Notes under the pieces: generated by a model
What the model saw: the letters and a program-made list of their open reading frames with translations, nothing else
Databases searched by the model: none
What the model was told of the DNA's origin: nothing
Shown: positions 46,413-56,428 of the stretch, piece after piece
Layout of the letters: the number at the start of each line of letters is the position of its first letter
Numbering within the stretch: the stretch's first letter is position 1
Made by a program: the position numbers and the translations under genes
NCBI RefSeq assembly: GCF_000970025.1
Contig: NZ_CP009528.1
Location: 3,459,168 to 3,523,167, forward strand
Source of the DNA: Methanosarcina barkeri MS
GTDB taxonomy: Archaea > Halobacteriota > Methanosarcinia > Methanosarcinales > Methanosarcinaceae
DNA: 64,000 bases
Reading direction: 5' to 3'

Positions 46413-46562
46413 ATGGACTGGGCTGAGGAATATTTTCGTTCCCCAAGACCCGCTTTAATTCATAATTGCATTTTGAATTACAGACCAGATGAGTTAAGGG
46501 TTGGAATCTGCGGATCTACTGGAAAAAGTAATTCCAAATTTTATGGTTCAGGTTTAGGATAA
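46413..46562 (+). CDS. Candidate 49-aa ORF upstream of aIF2 gamma
   Basis: An ATG frame of 49 codons ends in TAA 50 bp before the aIF2 gamma start. Its composition is protein-like ([20 protein letters not shown], then [15 protein letters not shown]). A weak AGGAAA lies 13 bases upstream. It could be a small protein, a leader peptide, or a remnant. No family is recognised. It lies in the 350-bp gap between purP and aIF2 gamma, which otherwise shows nothing. Confidence 0.35.
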   Translation: MDWAEEYFRSPRPALIHNCILNYRPDELRVGICGSTGKSNSKFYGSGLG

Positions 46563-46612
46563 TAGACCTGTCTTATATCGGATCACTTCACTTTACTGGA
46601 GGAAATTACAAC

Positions 46613-47839
46613 TTGAGTCAGCCTTGCGTTAATATCGGCATGGTAGGACATGTCGACCATGGAAAAACCACACTTGTTAAAGCCTTATCAGGCTTTTGGA
46701 CAGATACACATAGTGAGGAAGTAAAAAGAGGGATTTCTATCAGACTGGGGTATGCAGACTCCCTATTCAGAAAATGTCCCAAATGCCCTTCTCCCCAATG
46801 TTATACTGTAGAAAAGACCTGCCCTAACTGTGGAGAAAAGACGGAAGAACACAGGACAGTGTCCTTTGTAGATGCTCCTGGACACGAAACCCTTATGGCT
46901 ACTATGCTCTCAGGTGCTGCTATTATGGATGGGGCAGTACTAGTAATTGCAGCAAATGAAGACTGCCCGCAGCCCCAGACAAAAGAACACCTTATGGCAC
47001 TGGATATTATAGGAATTAAGAATATTGTTATAGTGCAAAATAAAATTGACCTTGTATCCAGAGAACGCCTTCTCGAGAACTATCGCCAGATAAAAGAATT
47101 TGTTAAAGGCACAGTCGCAGAAAATGCCCCTATCATCCCGATCTCGGCTCAGCAGAATATTAATATCGATGTCCTTATCGATACTCTGGAAACCGTGATT
47201 CCCACTCCTGTCCACAAAGTAGACAAGCCTGCCAGCATGTTGATTGCTCGTTCTTTTGACATTAACAGGCCAGGAGCTTCAATTGAGGAAATGCGTGGGG
47301 GCGTTATCGGAGGAACTCTGACCGAGGGAGTACTTCATCCCGGAGACGAGCTGGAAATAAGGCCAGGAATCAAGGTTACAACCGAAGGCACTACAAGATG
47401 GGTTCCGATTATGACAACGATTTCGTCTATCTTTGCAGGTGAAACAAAGGTAGAGGAAGCAACTCCCGGAGGCCTTCTAGCTGTTGGAACTTATCTTGAC
47501 CCTACCCTGACAAAAGGTGACTCTTTAACAGGACAGATTGCAGGCGCACCTGGTACCCTTCCTGAGACCAGACATCAGTTCGTTATGGAATTACACCTGC
47601 TCGAAAGGGTAGTGGGCGTTACAAGAGAAGAAAAAATCAATGAAATCAAAACCAGTGAACCCCTTATGCTCAATATAGGAACCGCAACCACAGTTGGTGT
47701 GGTTACAAGTGCAAGGAAAAATGAAGCGCAGGTGGCCCTTAAACGCCCGATTAGCGCAGCCATTGGGTCAAGGGTTGCTATCAGCAGGAGAATCGACTCT
47801 CGCTGGCGGCTTATTGGAGTAGGGGTAATTAAGAGTTGA
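46613..47839 (+). CDS. eif2g: Translation initiation factor aIF2, gamma subunit
   Basis: GTPase subunit of the heterotrimer that brings methionyl initiator tRNA to the ribosome. G1 is GHVDHGKTT (residues 12-20), G3 is DAPGHE, and G4 is NKID. An aIF2-gamma-specific zinc knuckle (CPKC, then CPNC 15 residues on) follows the G1 region. Domains II and III carry the expected beta-barrel sequence. Length 408 aa is standard. The start is TTG 46613, with GGAGG about 12 bases upstream. Its TGA stop overlaps the next gene by four bases (TTGA), so the two are coupled. Confidence 0.97.
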   Translation: MSQPCVNIGMVGHVDHGKTTLVKALSGFWTDTHSEEVKRGISIRLGYADSLFRKCPKCPSPQCYTVEKTCPNCGEKTEEHRTVSFVDAPGHETLMATMLSGAAIMDGAVLVIAANEDCPQPQTKEHLMALDIIGIKNIVIVQNKIDLVSRERLLENYRQIKEFVKGTVAENAPIIPISAQQNINIDVLIDTLETVIPTPVHKVDKPASMLIARSFDINRPGASIEEMRGGVIGGTLTEGVLHPGDELEIRPGIKVTTEGTTRWVPIMTTISSIFAGETKVEEATPGGLLAVGTYLDPTLTKGDSLTGQIAGAPGTLPETRHQFVMELHLLERVVGVTREEKINEIKTSEPLMLNIGTATTVGVVTSARKNEAQVALKRPISAAIGSRVAISRRIDSRWRLIGVGVIKS

Positions 47840-48204
47840 AAGTTATAATTGATACTAATGGGTTCATGATCCCGGTCCAGTTCGGAGTGGATATTTTCGA
47901 AGAACTGAAAAGACTGGGATTTGACGAATTTTTTGTTCCTGAGGCTGTAGTATTCGAGATAGAAAAACTCATAAAGCGGGAAAGAGGTTCGGACAGAACA
48001 GCTGCAAAGGTTGCTAGGTCCATGATGAATAGGTGCGAGCTTATAACTCCTGCTGTAGGCCCTGCAGATGATGTAATTCTCAGGCTAGCAAAAGAAATGA
48101 GAGCAGCTGTTCTGACAAATGATATCGGGTTAAAGCGCAGGCTTGCCGAAAAAGGAATCCAGACCATATCCCTGAGACAGAAAAATAAACTGGACTTTGT
48201 CTGA
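47836..48204 (+). CDS. PIN-domain protein (Fcf1/VapC-like)
   Basis: A 122-aa PIN-fold nuclease-type protein. Acidic residues are at IIDTNGFM (first Asp), FEIEKLI (Glu), GPADDVI (Asp pair) and LTNDIGLK (last Asp), which is the full quartet. Archaeal genes of this type commonly sit after aIF2 gamma and are related to the rRNA-processing protein Fcf1 rather than to toxins, and there is no antitoxin gene here. The TTG start overlaps the aIF2 gamma stop by four bases. Confidence 0.87.
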   Translation: MKVIIDTNGFMIPVQFGVDIFEELKRLGFDEFFVPEAVVFEIEKLIKRERGSDRTAAKVARSMMNRCELITPAVGPADDVILRLAKEMRAAVLTNDIGLKRRLAEKGIQTISLRQKNKLDFV

Positions 48205-48260
48205 ACCATGTTATTTTACCGGGCAGCATTAAATTGATTGTTTTTACGGGTGATTAGCAG

Positions 48261-48845
48261 ATGTATAAAATGATGAAGCTCGTTGATACGGTCCGTATCC
48301 CTCCTACCCTTTTAGGGGAAGAGGTGTCGCAAACTGTTAAAAACGCGTTAAGAGAAAAACTCGAGGGTCAGGTTGACAAAAAACTTGGTGCCCTCGTCGC
48401 AATTTGCAAGATAGTCGAGATAGGAGAAGGGCATATCCTCGTAGGAGACGGAGCAGTATATTACGATGTTACATTCGAAGCAATAATGTTCGTGCCTGAG
48501 CTCCAGGAGATTATTGAGGGTGAAGTTGTTGAAACCGTTGGTTTCGGAGTTTTCGTAGGGATGGGACCAATGGACGGCTTGCTTCACGTCAGCCAGATTA
48601 CGGACGATTTTATTTCATACGACGCCAAGAACGCAAGGCTTGTGACAAAGAACGGAGGAAAATCCATTGCTGAAGGTGACCATGTAAGGGCCAGGGTTGT
48701 CGCTGTAAGCATTAACGAGAGAGAACCCAAAGAAAGTAAAATAGGCCTTACTATGCGTCAGACTGCTCTTGGAAAGCTGCAGTGGATTGAGGAAGCCCGT
48801 AAAAAGAAACAGTCTCATGAAGCTGTTCCTGAAGGAGCTGCCTGA
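48261..48845 (+). CDS. rpoE1: RNA polymerase subunit E' (Rpo7)
   Basis: Archaeal counterpart of eukaryotic Rpb7. With subunit F it forms the stalk of RNA polymerase. Residues 1-80 form the RNP-like tip domain (YKMMKLVDTVRIPPTLL at the start); about 81-165 is the S1 domain (EGEVVETVGFGVFVGMGPMDG, then LLHVSQITDDF). The tail is Lys-rich. Length 194 aa is normal. It begins 56 bp after the PIN gene in the conserved archaeal cluster. Confidence 0.96.
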   Translation: MYKMMKLVDTVRIPPTLLGEEVSQTVKNALREKLEGQVDKKLGALVAICKIVEIGEGHILVGDGAVYYDVTFEAIMFVPELQEIIEGEVVETVGFGVFVGMGPMDGLLHVSQITDDFISYDAKNARLVTKNGGKSIAEGDHVRARVVAVSINEREPKESKIGLTMRQTALGKLQWIEEARKKKQSHEAVPEGAA

Positions 48846-48862
48846 AAAGGAAGAGGATTTGT

Positions 48863-49048
48863 ATGGCAGAAAAAGTATGTCGACATTGCATGAGAGTTCT
48901 GGAAGGGCAAAACTGCCCGATCTGTGGGACTTCAGACCTTGCAGAGGAATGGAGTGGGCTTGTAATTATCCTGGACCCTGAACGCTCAGAAATAGCAAAA
49001 AAGCTTGGGGTTGACATTCCTGATAAATTTGCTTTGAAGGTGCGCTGA
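48863..49048 (+). CDS. spt4: Transcription elongation factor Spt4 (RNAP subunit E'')
   Basis: A 61-aa zinc-ribbon protein. C6/C9 (VCRHCMRV) and C18/C21 (NCPICGTS) bind the zinc. The C-terminal half (GLVIILDPERSEIAKKLGV) is standard. With Spt5 it forms the processivity factor on RNA polymerase. It lies 17 bp after rpoE' and 1 bp before the next start. Confidence 0.95.
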   Translation: MAEKVCRHCMRVLEGQNCPICGTSDLAEEWSGLVIILDPERSEIAKKLGVDIPDKFALKVR

Positions 49049-49049
49049 T

Positions 49050-49637
49050 TTGAGTGTTCATATCGAGCTTCCAAGAGAACTTCGTCCACTGATGAAGAAA
49101 CCCCTAGGTACGCTTTACAGGGGCAAGGGCAGGGATACTATAGAGAAGTTTGAAGGAGAACTTGGAAGCCCCACAAAACTTATATCCGTAGGGGATGTTA
49201 CTACCTTCCACCTGCTTGAGGTCGGAATTATTCCGGATATCTGTATTGTGGACAACCGTACCAAAAGAAAGCCGGTTTCCAGTGATGTCTCAGCCCGGAA
49301 TATGGACAAGGTTTATAGCGAAGTATCTGTGGACAACCCTGCAGGAATTATTACCGATGAATTAATTAAAACCCTTTGTGAAGCGTTTGCTTCCGAGAAG
49401 CCTCTCAGGATCTTTGTAAGGGGAGAAGAGGATCTGGCAACCCTTCCTGTAATCCTTCTGGCTCCTCTGGACTCTGTAGTCCTGTATGGACAGCCCGATG
49501 AGGGTGTGGTCTTTGTAAAGGTCACTGAGGAGAAAAAAGGGGAGATAAGAACTCTCTTTGAAAAACTCATCAGCAAAAATCAGAATTACGAATTGGATAA
49601 GCTACGGAGAATTTTAGATGGACATAAGAATTCTTAA
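49050..49637 (+). CDS. GTP-dependent dephospho-CoA kinase (DUF359)
   Basis: Archaeal enzyme for the last step of coenzyme A synthesis, using GTP instead of ATP. Family segments are [14 protein letters not shown] (about residues 47-60), [12 protein letters not shown] and [13 protein letters not shown]. Length 195 aa matches. The TTG start at 49050 follows the spt4 stop almost directly, and the 3' end overlaps rps24e by 20 bases. Its position within the spt4-S24e cluster is typical of euryarchaea. Confidence 0.9.
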   Translation: MSVHIELPRELRPLMKKPLGTLYRGKGRDTIEKFEGELGSPTKLISVGDVTTFHLLEVGIIPDICIVDNRTKRKPVSSDVSARNMDKVYSEVSVDNPAGIITDELIKTLCEAFASEKPLRIFVRGEEDLATLPVILLAPLDSVVLYGQPDEGVVFVKVTEEKKGEIRTLFEKLISKNQNYELDKLRRILDGHKNS

Positions 49638-49923
49638 AGACAAGGATAATGCACTTTTAAATCGAAGGGAACTGGATTTCATTGTGAAATATGAAGGTTC
49701 GACTCCTTCCAGAAATGATGTCAGGAATAAACTCGCTGCAATGCTGAACGCCCCTCTTGAACTGGTGGTAGTCCAGAAAATGAAAACCGAATACGGAATG
49801 AAAGAAGGTAAGGGCTATGCCAAAATCTATGAAAATGCCGACCGTATGAAGGAAGTAGAACTGGAATACGTCATGAAGAGAAACACTACCCCGGGAACGG
49901 AAACTGAGGGAGAAGAGGCTTAA
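49618..49923 (+). CDS. rps24e: Small ribosomal subunit protein eS24
   Basis: A 101-aa ribosomal protein shared by archaea and eukaryotes. Diagnostic sequence is [20 protein letters not shown] and [16 protein letters not shown]. The C-terminal 15 residues ([13 protein letters not shown]) are an acidic extension. GGAGA lies seven bases before the ATG, inside the 3' end of the kinase gene. Confidence 0.96.
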   Translation: MDIRILKDKDNALLNRRELDFIVKYEGSTPSRNDVRNKLAAMLNAPLELVVVQKMKTEYGMKEGKGYAKIYENADRMKEVELEYVMKRNTTPGTETEGEEA

Positions 49924-49938
49924 GCGAGGTGCATATAA

Positions 49939-50088
49939 ATGGCAGTAAAAGATTACTATAAAGTCCAGGGCGACTCCGTAACAAGAATCAAACAGTTCTG
50001 TCCCAGATGCGGACCAGGTACGTTCCTAGCCGATCACAAGAACCGCCTCGCCTGCGGGAAGTGCGGCTATACCGAATTCAAGAAGTAA
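49939..50088 (+). CDS. rps27ae: Small ribosomal subunit protein eS31 (S27ae)
   Basis: A 49-aa zinc ribosomal protein. C21/C24 (FCPRCGP) and C39/C42 (ACGKCGY) are the ligands. AGGTG lies eight bases before the ATG, and the gene follows rps24e by 15 bp. In eukaryotes this protein is fused to ubiquitin; here, as in archaea generally, it is free. Confidence 0.96.
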   Translation: MAVKDYYKVQGDSVTRIKQFCPRCGPGTFLADHKNRLACGKCGYTEFKK

Positions 50089-50177
50089 TCCATTTCAAGA
50101 ATTAATCTGACTCTTTTTCAATCCGAGCCGCAGGAGATTGCCTGCGGTTCATTTCACTCACCCGAATTCCGTCACCC

Positions 50178-50304
50178 GAGTTTTTTTTGGAGGAAAGGGA
50201 CATTTTTAGATCACTTCATTAGCTCAAGAGGACTGAATTACTCGAGTTTCGGGGTGGAAGGAGACATTTTAGATCACTTCATTAGCTCAAGAGGAACGAA
50301 TTAT
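50178..50304. repeat. About 63-bp direct repeat, 2 copies, downstream of rps27ae
   Basis: Two segments, about 50178-50241 and 50244-50304, share an almost identical core (ACATTTTAGATCACTTCATT followed by AGCTCAAGAGGA). The stretch 50089-50525 has no gene; besides this repeat it carries a TATA-like run near 50467 ahead of the TPR gene. Confidence 0.8.
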
Positions 50305-50525
50305 ATGAAGATATTTAACTGAGCCAAGAGAGCTAATTTTCCATCGAATATCTTTTTATGATAAAATGTCCAGGCCTAACTATTCAGGCTTAAGTTTAAA
50401 GGAGCCGGCGAATTCCTGGAAACTAAATCAGTAACTATCTTCTACGCCCGTATTTATAATAGGTATCGTATATAATTAAATGAATTTTAAATTTGCTAAA
50501 TTTTACTAAAAGATTCCGAGGGCTT

Positions 50526-53500
50526 ATGAATTTTCTTTATGCCAGAGCCTGGTACAGTAAAGCTCTTGCTCTTTTGAACTTGAAAAACCAGATCGGTGCA
50601 GAGAAAAATTTTGAGAAGGCACTTGAGGCTTTTGATGCCGTACTTAAGGTAAATCCTGAGAATAGCGTCGCCTGGCAGTACAGGGGAAATATACTTCGCT
50701 ATCTGGAACGTCCGGAAGAAGCGCTGCAGGCTTTTGAAAAGGCACTTGATTATGATCCTGAAAATATTCCTGCCCAATACTTCAAAGGGCTTACCTTCGG
50801 ATACCTGAACCTGCCAGAACAGGCGCTTGAAGCTTTTAATGGTGTACTTGGGAAAGATGAAAAGCACATCGGTGCCCTGTACTACAGCGGGCTTGCTTTA
50901 AAACAGCTCTCACGAGACAAAGAAGCACTGCAGGCTTTTACCAGAGCATCCGAGTTAAATCCAGAAAACCTGAAGATCTGGTACTATAGAGGAACAACCC
51001 TGTCCGTGCTTGGGAGAAATGAAGAAGCACTTGAGGCTTATGGAAAAACCCTGAAACTGGAACCTTCGCATTCAGGAGCATGGGAAGGCGAGGCAAAATC
51101 ATACCTTGCCCTGGGAAGAAGGAGAGAAGCTTTGAGAACCTGTGAAAAGGCTCTGGAACTCGAACCCGCATCTGCTGCGGCCTGGGAAACTCAGGGAAGA
51201 ATTCTCGAAAGCATAGGAAGAAAAGAGGAAGCACTTTCAGCTTTCGAAAAAAGCCTTATCCTTGAGCCAGGAAACGTAAAAAACAGGCTAGAAAAAGGCA
51301 GGCTTCTCGGACAGCTTGGCAGGCCCCAGAAAGCTCTTGACGTGTTTGAAAGTGTGCTTGAACTGGACAACTCTATTATAGAGGCAAAAGCCGGCAAAGG
51401 AAAAGCCCTGCTGGCACTTGGAAGATACCAGGAATCTCTTGATGCTTTCAGGAAAGTTCTTGAGACCGAGCCTTTAAGTTAGGAAGGATGGAGAGGAACA
51501 GGCAACTGCTTTCTAGCTATGCGGATGCCTCATGAAGCTTTGCAGGCTTATAAAAAAGCCCTTTCCTCTGGAACTGAAAATTGCGGCATTTTTTGCGGTC
51601 TTGGAAAGGTATATTATACGCTTGGGGATTATTCAAGAGCTTTTGAAAGCTTCGAAGAGGCTCTCAGACTTGATTCAGAAAACCTTTTTGCGTGGAACGG
51701 AAGGGGAAATGCACTCTATAAGCTTGGAAGATACAGTGAAGCTCTTGAGACCTATGAGACCCTCCTGGAACTTGACTATGAAAGCCTGCCTGCACGATAT
51801 AACCGTGGTGTCACTATTTCCAGACTTAGGCATCAAGATAAAGACTTTGATGAGATTCTTGAAAGTCAGCTTCAGACAGCTTTTAAAAAATATCTGGAAT
51901 TATCTGGAGGGCTTCCTGAAGGAGAAATTGGAGGTGAGAGCTGGAAGTACCGGGGTTTTGCTTTTGCCGAGTTGGGAGAGTATGGGGAAGCTCTTAAAGC
52001 TTTTGAAAAGGCCACAAAAAATGAATATGAAAGCTCTTTTCCTCGGGTTTGCAAAGGAATCACCCTTCTCTGCCTGAAAAATTATGAAAAAGCCCTGGAA
52101 ACGTTTGAAGATGCCGAAAAGGATCTTTATGCAGCCACAGAAGCAGAGAAAGCAATAAAAAATGGGAAGTACAAAGAACCTGGGAGTTTAAGCCCTGATG
52201 AACTAAATTTCAGGCTGAAAATTCTCTGGAATGCTAAAGGGCTTACTCTGGATGCCCTTGGAAGATATCAGGATGCTTTAACAGCTTTTGAGAGCGCCAA
52301 GAAACTTACTGAAGCTGAGAATATTGCATGTTCTGGAAAAAGCCTGGTTTTTGCGCACTGTGGAGAGTGGGAAAAAGCCCTGAAAGCGTTTGACAGAATC
52401 CTTACCCTCGACCCTCAAAACACCCAGGCTTCAGTCATGAAAGCTTTTGCCCTCATAAGGCTGCAAGAGTTTGAGAAAGCCATTTCAGTCCTTGAGAATC
52501 TGACAACTGACGAGATTAACTCGGATTTACCTTCGTGCCTGCTGGGCTTTGCCTGTTTCCGGCTGGGAGATTTTGAAAGAGCTCTTAAGGCATACAGGAA
52601 AGCAATCTATATAAATCCAAAAAATTCTCACGCAAAAAACGGGCTCGCGGAGCTTTACTTCAGGCTTGGGGACAGCAGGAGTGCATTAAAAGAACTCGAA
52701 GCTTCCATTGCAGAAGCCCCAGAGAATTCATTTTCAAGAAACCTTAAAGGTCGGGTAGAACTTGAAGAGCAGGCGTGTGAGGAAGCACTTGAGTCCTTCA
52801 GGCGAGCTCTTGCCCTGGATTCGGAAGACCAGAGACTGCTGCTCTGGGATGTGTACGCGAGATATGTGTACGCAGAAGCATCTTTTGAGGAAAATAGCGC
52901 ACGATTCAGGCATATGCTTCTTGCAGCTGCAGGAAAACTTGAAAAAGCAGCCATCTGGCAAAGGTCCGAAGATAATGAACTGAAAGCTTATGCCCTTTAT
53001 TTTCTGGGACTTTTTTATTGCCGAGTGCATTACTTCCGAAAAGCCGCCGATCGGCTTAATGAATGCCTGAGATTGAATCCCCCAGCCGAAGTTAAAAAGC
53101 CTGCAGACTTGCTCCTTAAAAATCTTCGTACAGGTCCTCTGAAACCTGCCTGGTGGAAATGGTGGCTTGATGCAAGAACAAAACGCCTGCTTAAAAAGCT
53201 CAGTTTCGGGTTAATTTTCCTTATTATATTTGGTCTTCTGCTGTCCCATCCGGCAGCGTCATCCCTTCCAATTATCTCCTGGCCCGCAGCTTATATAAAT
53301 CACCTTTTTTCTCTCACAGGGAATATTTCATGGCCGGTTTACGGTAGAGAATACATAGTCTTTATCCTGTTTTTGTTTTTCATCCTGCTCCTACCCGGTT
53401 TCAGGCAAGGCAAACCGAACGAAGAAGAGCTTGAACCTCTTACGCCTCCATACCCTGATCTCGATATTCCTGAATCCATACTTGAGGAGTTTGGTGAAAA

Positions 53501-53567
53501 GCTTGAGAAAAGCCTGTTCTCTCCCGAACCTATGGAAGAAAGCGTGAGAAAACTCGGAGATTTTTGA
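50526..53567 (+). CDS. Long TPR membrane protein read through an in-frame UAG
   Basis: One reading frame of 1014 codons is broken only by TAG at 51480-51482 (codon 319). Both halves are tetratricopeptide repeats in the same register, about 20 in all. At the break the repeat phase continues: Pro32 (ETEPLS), UAG at repeat position 1, then Trp4, Gly8, Ala20, Tyr24 and Ala27 in EGWRGTGNC and EALQAYKKAL. The second half has no good ribosome binding site of its own at ATG 51519. In Methanosarcina UAG can be read as pyrrolysine, so a full protein is plausible; a fresh nonsense mutation is the alternative. Two C-terminal membrane helices (about residues 890-960) anchor it, followed by an acidic tail. 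I choose ATG 50526 with GAGG four bases upstream; TTG 50493 is possible. TPR proteins act as scaffolds; the partner is unknown. Confidence 0.75.
51480..51482 (+). other. In-frame UAG codon, possible pyrrolysine
   Basis: The TAG falls between repeat units of the TPR gene, at a variable, solvent-exposed repeat position, and the frame is open for a further 695 codons. Confidence 0.6.
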
Positions 53568-54077
53568 AGCGAGATTTTTGAAGCTCTGGAAAAAAGTAAA
53601 AGTCCGCTTAAACGAGTGAAATGAAATCTATAAATTCTATAAATTAGCCCTCTTGAGCGCAACCGTTGCGCCGGTTGATCACGCCGATAGGGTTCGGGAA
53701 TAAGTTCCTCGAATTCAAACGTTGCCAGAGTTTTCTGTCAAGCCTTTTTTGAAAAGGCTTGCGGTTAAACAGTTTTTTAAAAAGGCTTGCAGGTAAATCA
53801 ACCCATTTCATCGAGTTGAAAAAACAACTTCTCTTGTCCATAATTCAGCCCTCTTGAGCGAAGCGAAAAGGGCTTCGTGCTGTTGCGATTACATCGCAAC
53901 TCCCAGAAACTCTACGATTTTCTGTGATCCCGATGCGAAACTCGGGCAGCGAAACGACCCCGTCCTCCCGAGACGGAACTCGGGTGACGGAACTCGGAAG
54001 ATGCAAACGTATATAAGTTCTCTCCTGTATTATCGAAGGCAGTGACAGCAAAAAGGACTGGAAGGAGACCGTAAGCC
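53568..54077. other. Gene-free stretch with hairpins
   Basis: No gene is seen in 510 bp. A perfect 10-bp hairpin, CAAGCCTTTT (53739-53748) and AAAAGGCTTG (53752-53761), lies in the middle, and AAAAAGGCTTGC recurs near 53780. The phrase CAGCCCTCTTGAGCG or AGCCCTCTTGAGCG occurs twice, near 53646 and 53847. The second is part of a short inverted repeat (GCCCT/AGGGC). This could be a 3' region with terminators or a small RNA. Confidence 0.45.
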
Positions 54078-55715
54078 TTGAAAAACACGTTCATCCTTGG
54101 AATCGAGGGCACTGCCTGGAACCTGAGTGCCGCAATCGTGACCGAAACCGAGATTATTGCCGAGGTCACAGAGACCTATAAACCCACAGCCGGGGGGATT
54201 CATCCCAGGGAAGCAGCCCAGCATCATGCAAAGTACGCAGCCAGCGTTATAAAAAGGCTTCTTGCAGAAGCAAAAGAAAAAGGAGTCAAGCCTTCAGATA
54301 TTGATGGGATAGCTTTTTCCCAGGGGCCTGGACTTGGGCCGTGCCTGAGGACGGTTGCAACGGCAGCCAGAATGCTTTCCATATCTCTTGGAGTTCCACT
54401 GATAGGGGTCAATCACTGTATCGCTCATATCGAAATTGGGATCTGGAGAACTCCTGCAACGGACCCTGTCGTTCTTTACGTAAGCGGAGCCAATTCTCAG
54501 GTTATTTCCTATATGGGAGGACGGTATAGAGTCTTTGGTGAAACCCTGGATATAGGGCTTGGAAATGCCCTTGATAAATTTGCTCGGGGAGCTAACCTGC
54601 CGCACCCCGGAGGGCCAAAGATTGAAGCATATGCAAAAAACGCAAAGAAATATATCCATCTCCCCTATGTGGTAAAAGGCATGGACCTTTCCTTTTCCGG
54701 ACTTTCCACGGCCGCCAGCGAAGCCCTAAAAAAAGCTCCTATTGAGGATGTCTGCTATTCTTATCAGGAAACAGCTTTTGCAATGGTTGTTGAGGTTGCA
54801 GAGCGAGCACTTGCTCACACCGGAAAAAAAGAAGTCTTGCTGGCAGGAGGAGTTGGGGCAAACACAAGACTCCGGGAAATGTTAAACGATATGTGCGAGG
54901 CCAGAGGCGCGAAGTTCTATGTGCCCGAAAAACGCTTCATGGGAGATAACGGGACAATGATCGCATATACCGGGCTTCTGATGTATAAGTCCGGAAACAC
55001 TCTTTCCCTTGAAGACTCTCGCGTAAACCCCAGTTACCGGACTGATGACGTGAAAGTGACCTGGATCCAGGAAGGAAAGATGAAAAGGGTTCCTGAAATT
55101 TCCCCCGGAACTTCTCTCAAGCTCGGGGAAATGCTGGATAACGGAGCCGAGGCTATTGTTTACCTGGAAGAAGGACCTGAAGGGAAGAAAATACTTGTTA
55201 AGGAAAGAGTCCCGAAAGCTTACAGGTATAAAGAAATTGATGAAAGGATCAGGGTCGAAAGAAACCGGACAGAAGCCCGCCTGATGTCTGAAGCCCGGAG
55301 ACATGGAGTTTCTACGCCGATTATCTATGATGTGGAAGATTTCAAGCTCAAGATGCAATATATTGATGGTGTCCCCATAAAATACCTGGTTACTCCTGAA
55401 CATTCAGAAAAAGTAGGAGAACTTGTAGGGAAACTCCACAGTGCGGGTATAGTACACGGAGACCTTACAACCTCAAATCTCCTGCTTGCAGGCGAGAGGC
55501 TTTATCTCCTTGACTTCGGGCTTGCATATTACGACAAAGGACTTGAGGCCAGAGGAGTAGACGTTCATGTACTATTCCAGACTTTTGAGAGTACACACCG
55601 TAACCATGAGGCCCTTATCGAAGCTTTCAAAAAAGGGTACCAGAGAACTTTTATAGATTCAGAGGATGTACTCAAGCGTGTTGAAGAGATAAAAAAGAGG
55701 GCTCGTTATGCATAA
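54078..55715 (+). CDS. kae1: Kae1-Bud32 fusion of the KEOPS complex
   Basis: Two KEOPS subunits in one 545-aa chain. The first part (about residues 1-325) is Kae1, the threonylcarbamoyl transferase that makes t6A37 in tRNAs; metal-binding His residues are in NHCIAHIEIG (about 111-120), with FSGLSTAASEAL and LAGGVGANTRLREML further on. The second part (about 335-545) is Bud32, a small kinase/ATPase with HGDLTTSNLLL (about 460) and LLDFGLAYYD (about 478). The fusion is common in methanogens. The start is TTG 54078, with GGAG 13 bases upstream. The 3' end overlaps the next gene by eight bases. Confidence 0.96.
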   Translation: MKNTFILGIEGTAWNLSAAIVTETEIIAEVTETYKPTAGGIHPREAAQHHAKYAASVIKRLLAEAKEKGVKPSDIDGIAFSQGPGLGPCLRTVATAARMLSISLGVPLIGVNHCIAHIEIGIWRTPATDPVVLYVSGANSQVISYMGGRYRVFGETLDIGLGNALDKFARGANLPHPGGPKIEAYAKNAKKYIHLPYVVKGMDLSFSGLSTAASEALKKAPIEDVCYSYQETAFAMVVEVAERALAHTGKKEVLLAGGVGANTRLREMLNDMCEARGAKFYVPEKRFMGDNGTMIAYTGLLMYKSGNTLSLEDSRVNPSYRTDDVKVTWIQEGKMKRVPEISPGTSLKLGEMLDNGAEAIVYLEEGPEGKKILVKERVPKAYRYKEIDERIRVERNRTEARLMSEARRHGVSTPIIYDVEDFKLKMQYIDGVPIKYLVTPEHSEKVGELVGKLHSAGIVHGDLTTSNLLLAGERLYLLDFGLAYYDKGLEARGVDVHVLFQTFESTHRNHEALIEAFKKGYQRTFIDSEDVLKRVEEIKKRARYA

Positions 55716-56271
55716 AATCGTATTTGTTACGGGAAATAAAGGCAAATTTGCCGAGGTAAGGGATATCCTCAAGTCTTTCGGGATTGAAGTAGTTCAGAAC
55801 AAAAACGGCTACCCTGAACTTCAGGAGGACGACCTTGAGCCCATTGCAGCCTATGGGGCGCAGTATGTTGCAAACAAAATGAACATGCCTGTAATGGTAG
55901 ATGATTCCGGGATTTTCATAAAAGCCTTAAACGGCTTTCCAGGCCCTTATTCTCGTTTCGTAGAGGATAGACTCGGAAACCCTAAAGTGCTTAAGCTCAT
56001 GGAAGGGGAAAACGACAGGACAGCGTATTTTAAGACCGTTATCGGATACTGCGAGCCCGGAAAAGAGCCTCTGGTTTTCCCGGGTATAGTTGAAGGGAAA
56101 ATCGCGTATGAAGAGAGAGGTACAGGCGGTTTTGGGTACGATCCTATTTTTGAGTACCAGGGAATGACTTTTGGAGAGCTCGGCGATATTGAGAAAAATA
56201 AAGTTTCCCACCGACGCAGGGCTATTGACAGTTTTCTGGAATGGTATAAGGGTAAACTTGAAAAAACCTGA
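55708..56271 (+). CDS. XTP/dITP pyrophosphatase (RdgB/HAM1 family)
   Basis: House-cleaning enzyme that hydrolyses xanthosine and inosine triphosphates before they enter RNA or DNA. Conserved parts are FVTGNKGKFAEVR (residues 5-17), VDDSGIFIKALNGFPGPYSR (about 68-87) and the late FGYDPIFEYQG and KNKVSHRRRA. Length 187 aa is normal. The ATG overlaps the end of kae1-bud32, so the two are coupled. Confidence 0.94.
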   Translation: MHKIVFVTGNKGKFAEVRDILKSFGIEVVQNKNGYPELQEDDLEPIAAYGAQYVANKMNMPVMVDDSGIFIKALNGFPGPYSRFVEDRLGNPKVLKLMEGENDRTAYFKTVIGYCEPGKEPLVFPGIVEGKIAYEERGTGGFGYDPIFEYQGMTFGELGDIEKNKVSHRRRAIDSFLEWYKGKLEKT

Positions 56272-56272
56272 A

Positions 56273-56337
56273 AGTAAGACTTGACAGTAAGATTTGACGG
56301 TAAGATTTGACGGTAAGATTTGACGGTAAGATTTGAC
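56273..56337. repeat. 13-bp tandem repeat, 5 units
   Basis: Five units of GGTAAGATTTGAC (first two with A for the leading G, first with CT for TT) follow directly after the XTP pyrophosphatase stop codon. Confidence 0.9.
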
Positions 56338-56428
56338 AACAATTATAACAGTAAGAATAATTAATCTGCAACTGCAAAAAAATTGACTGGAAAGGATTGT
56401 TTATATTAATCCTTCCCTATTTCCACGC

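Noticed and set aside
47836-48204. VapC toxin of a toxin-antitoxin pair
   Set aside because: The PIN gene overlaps aIF2 gamma and lies in the conserved RNA polymerase/ribosomal cluster, with no antitoxin gene; an Fcf1-like role is more likely.
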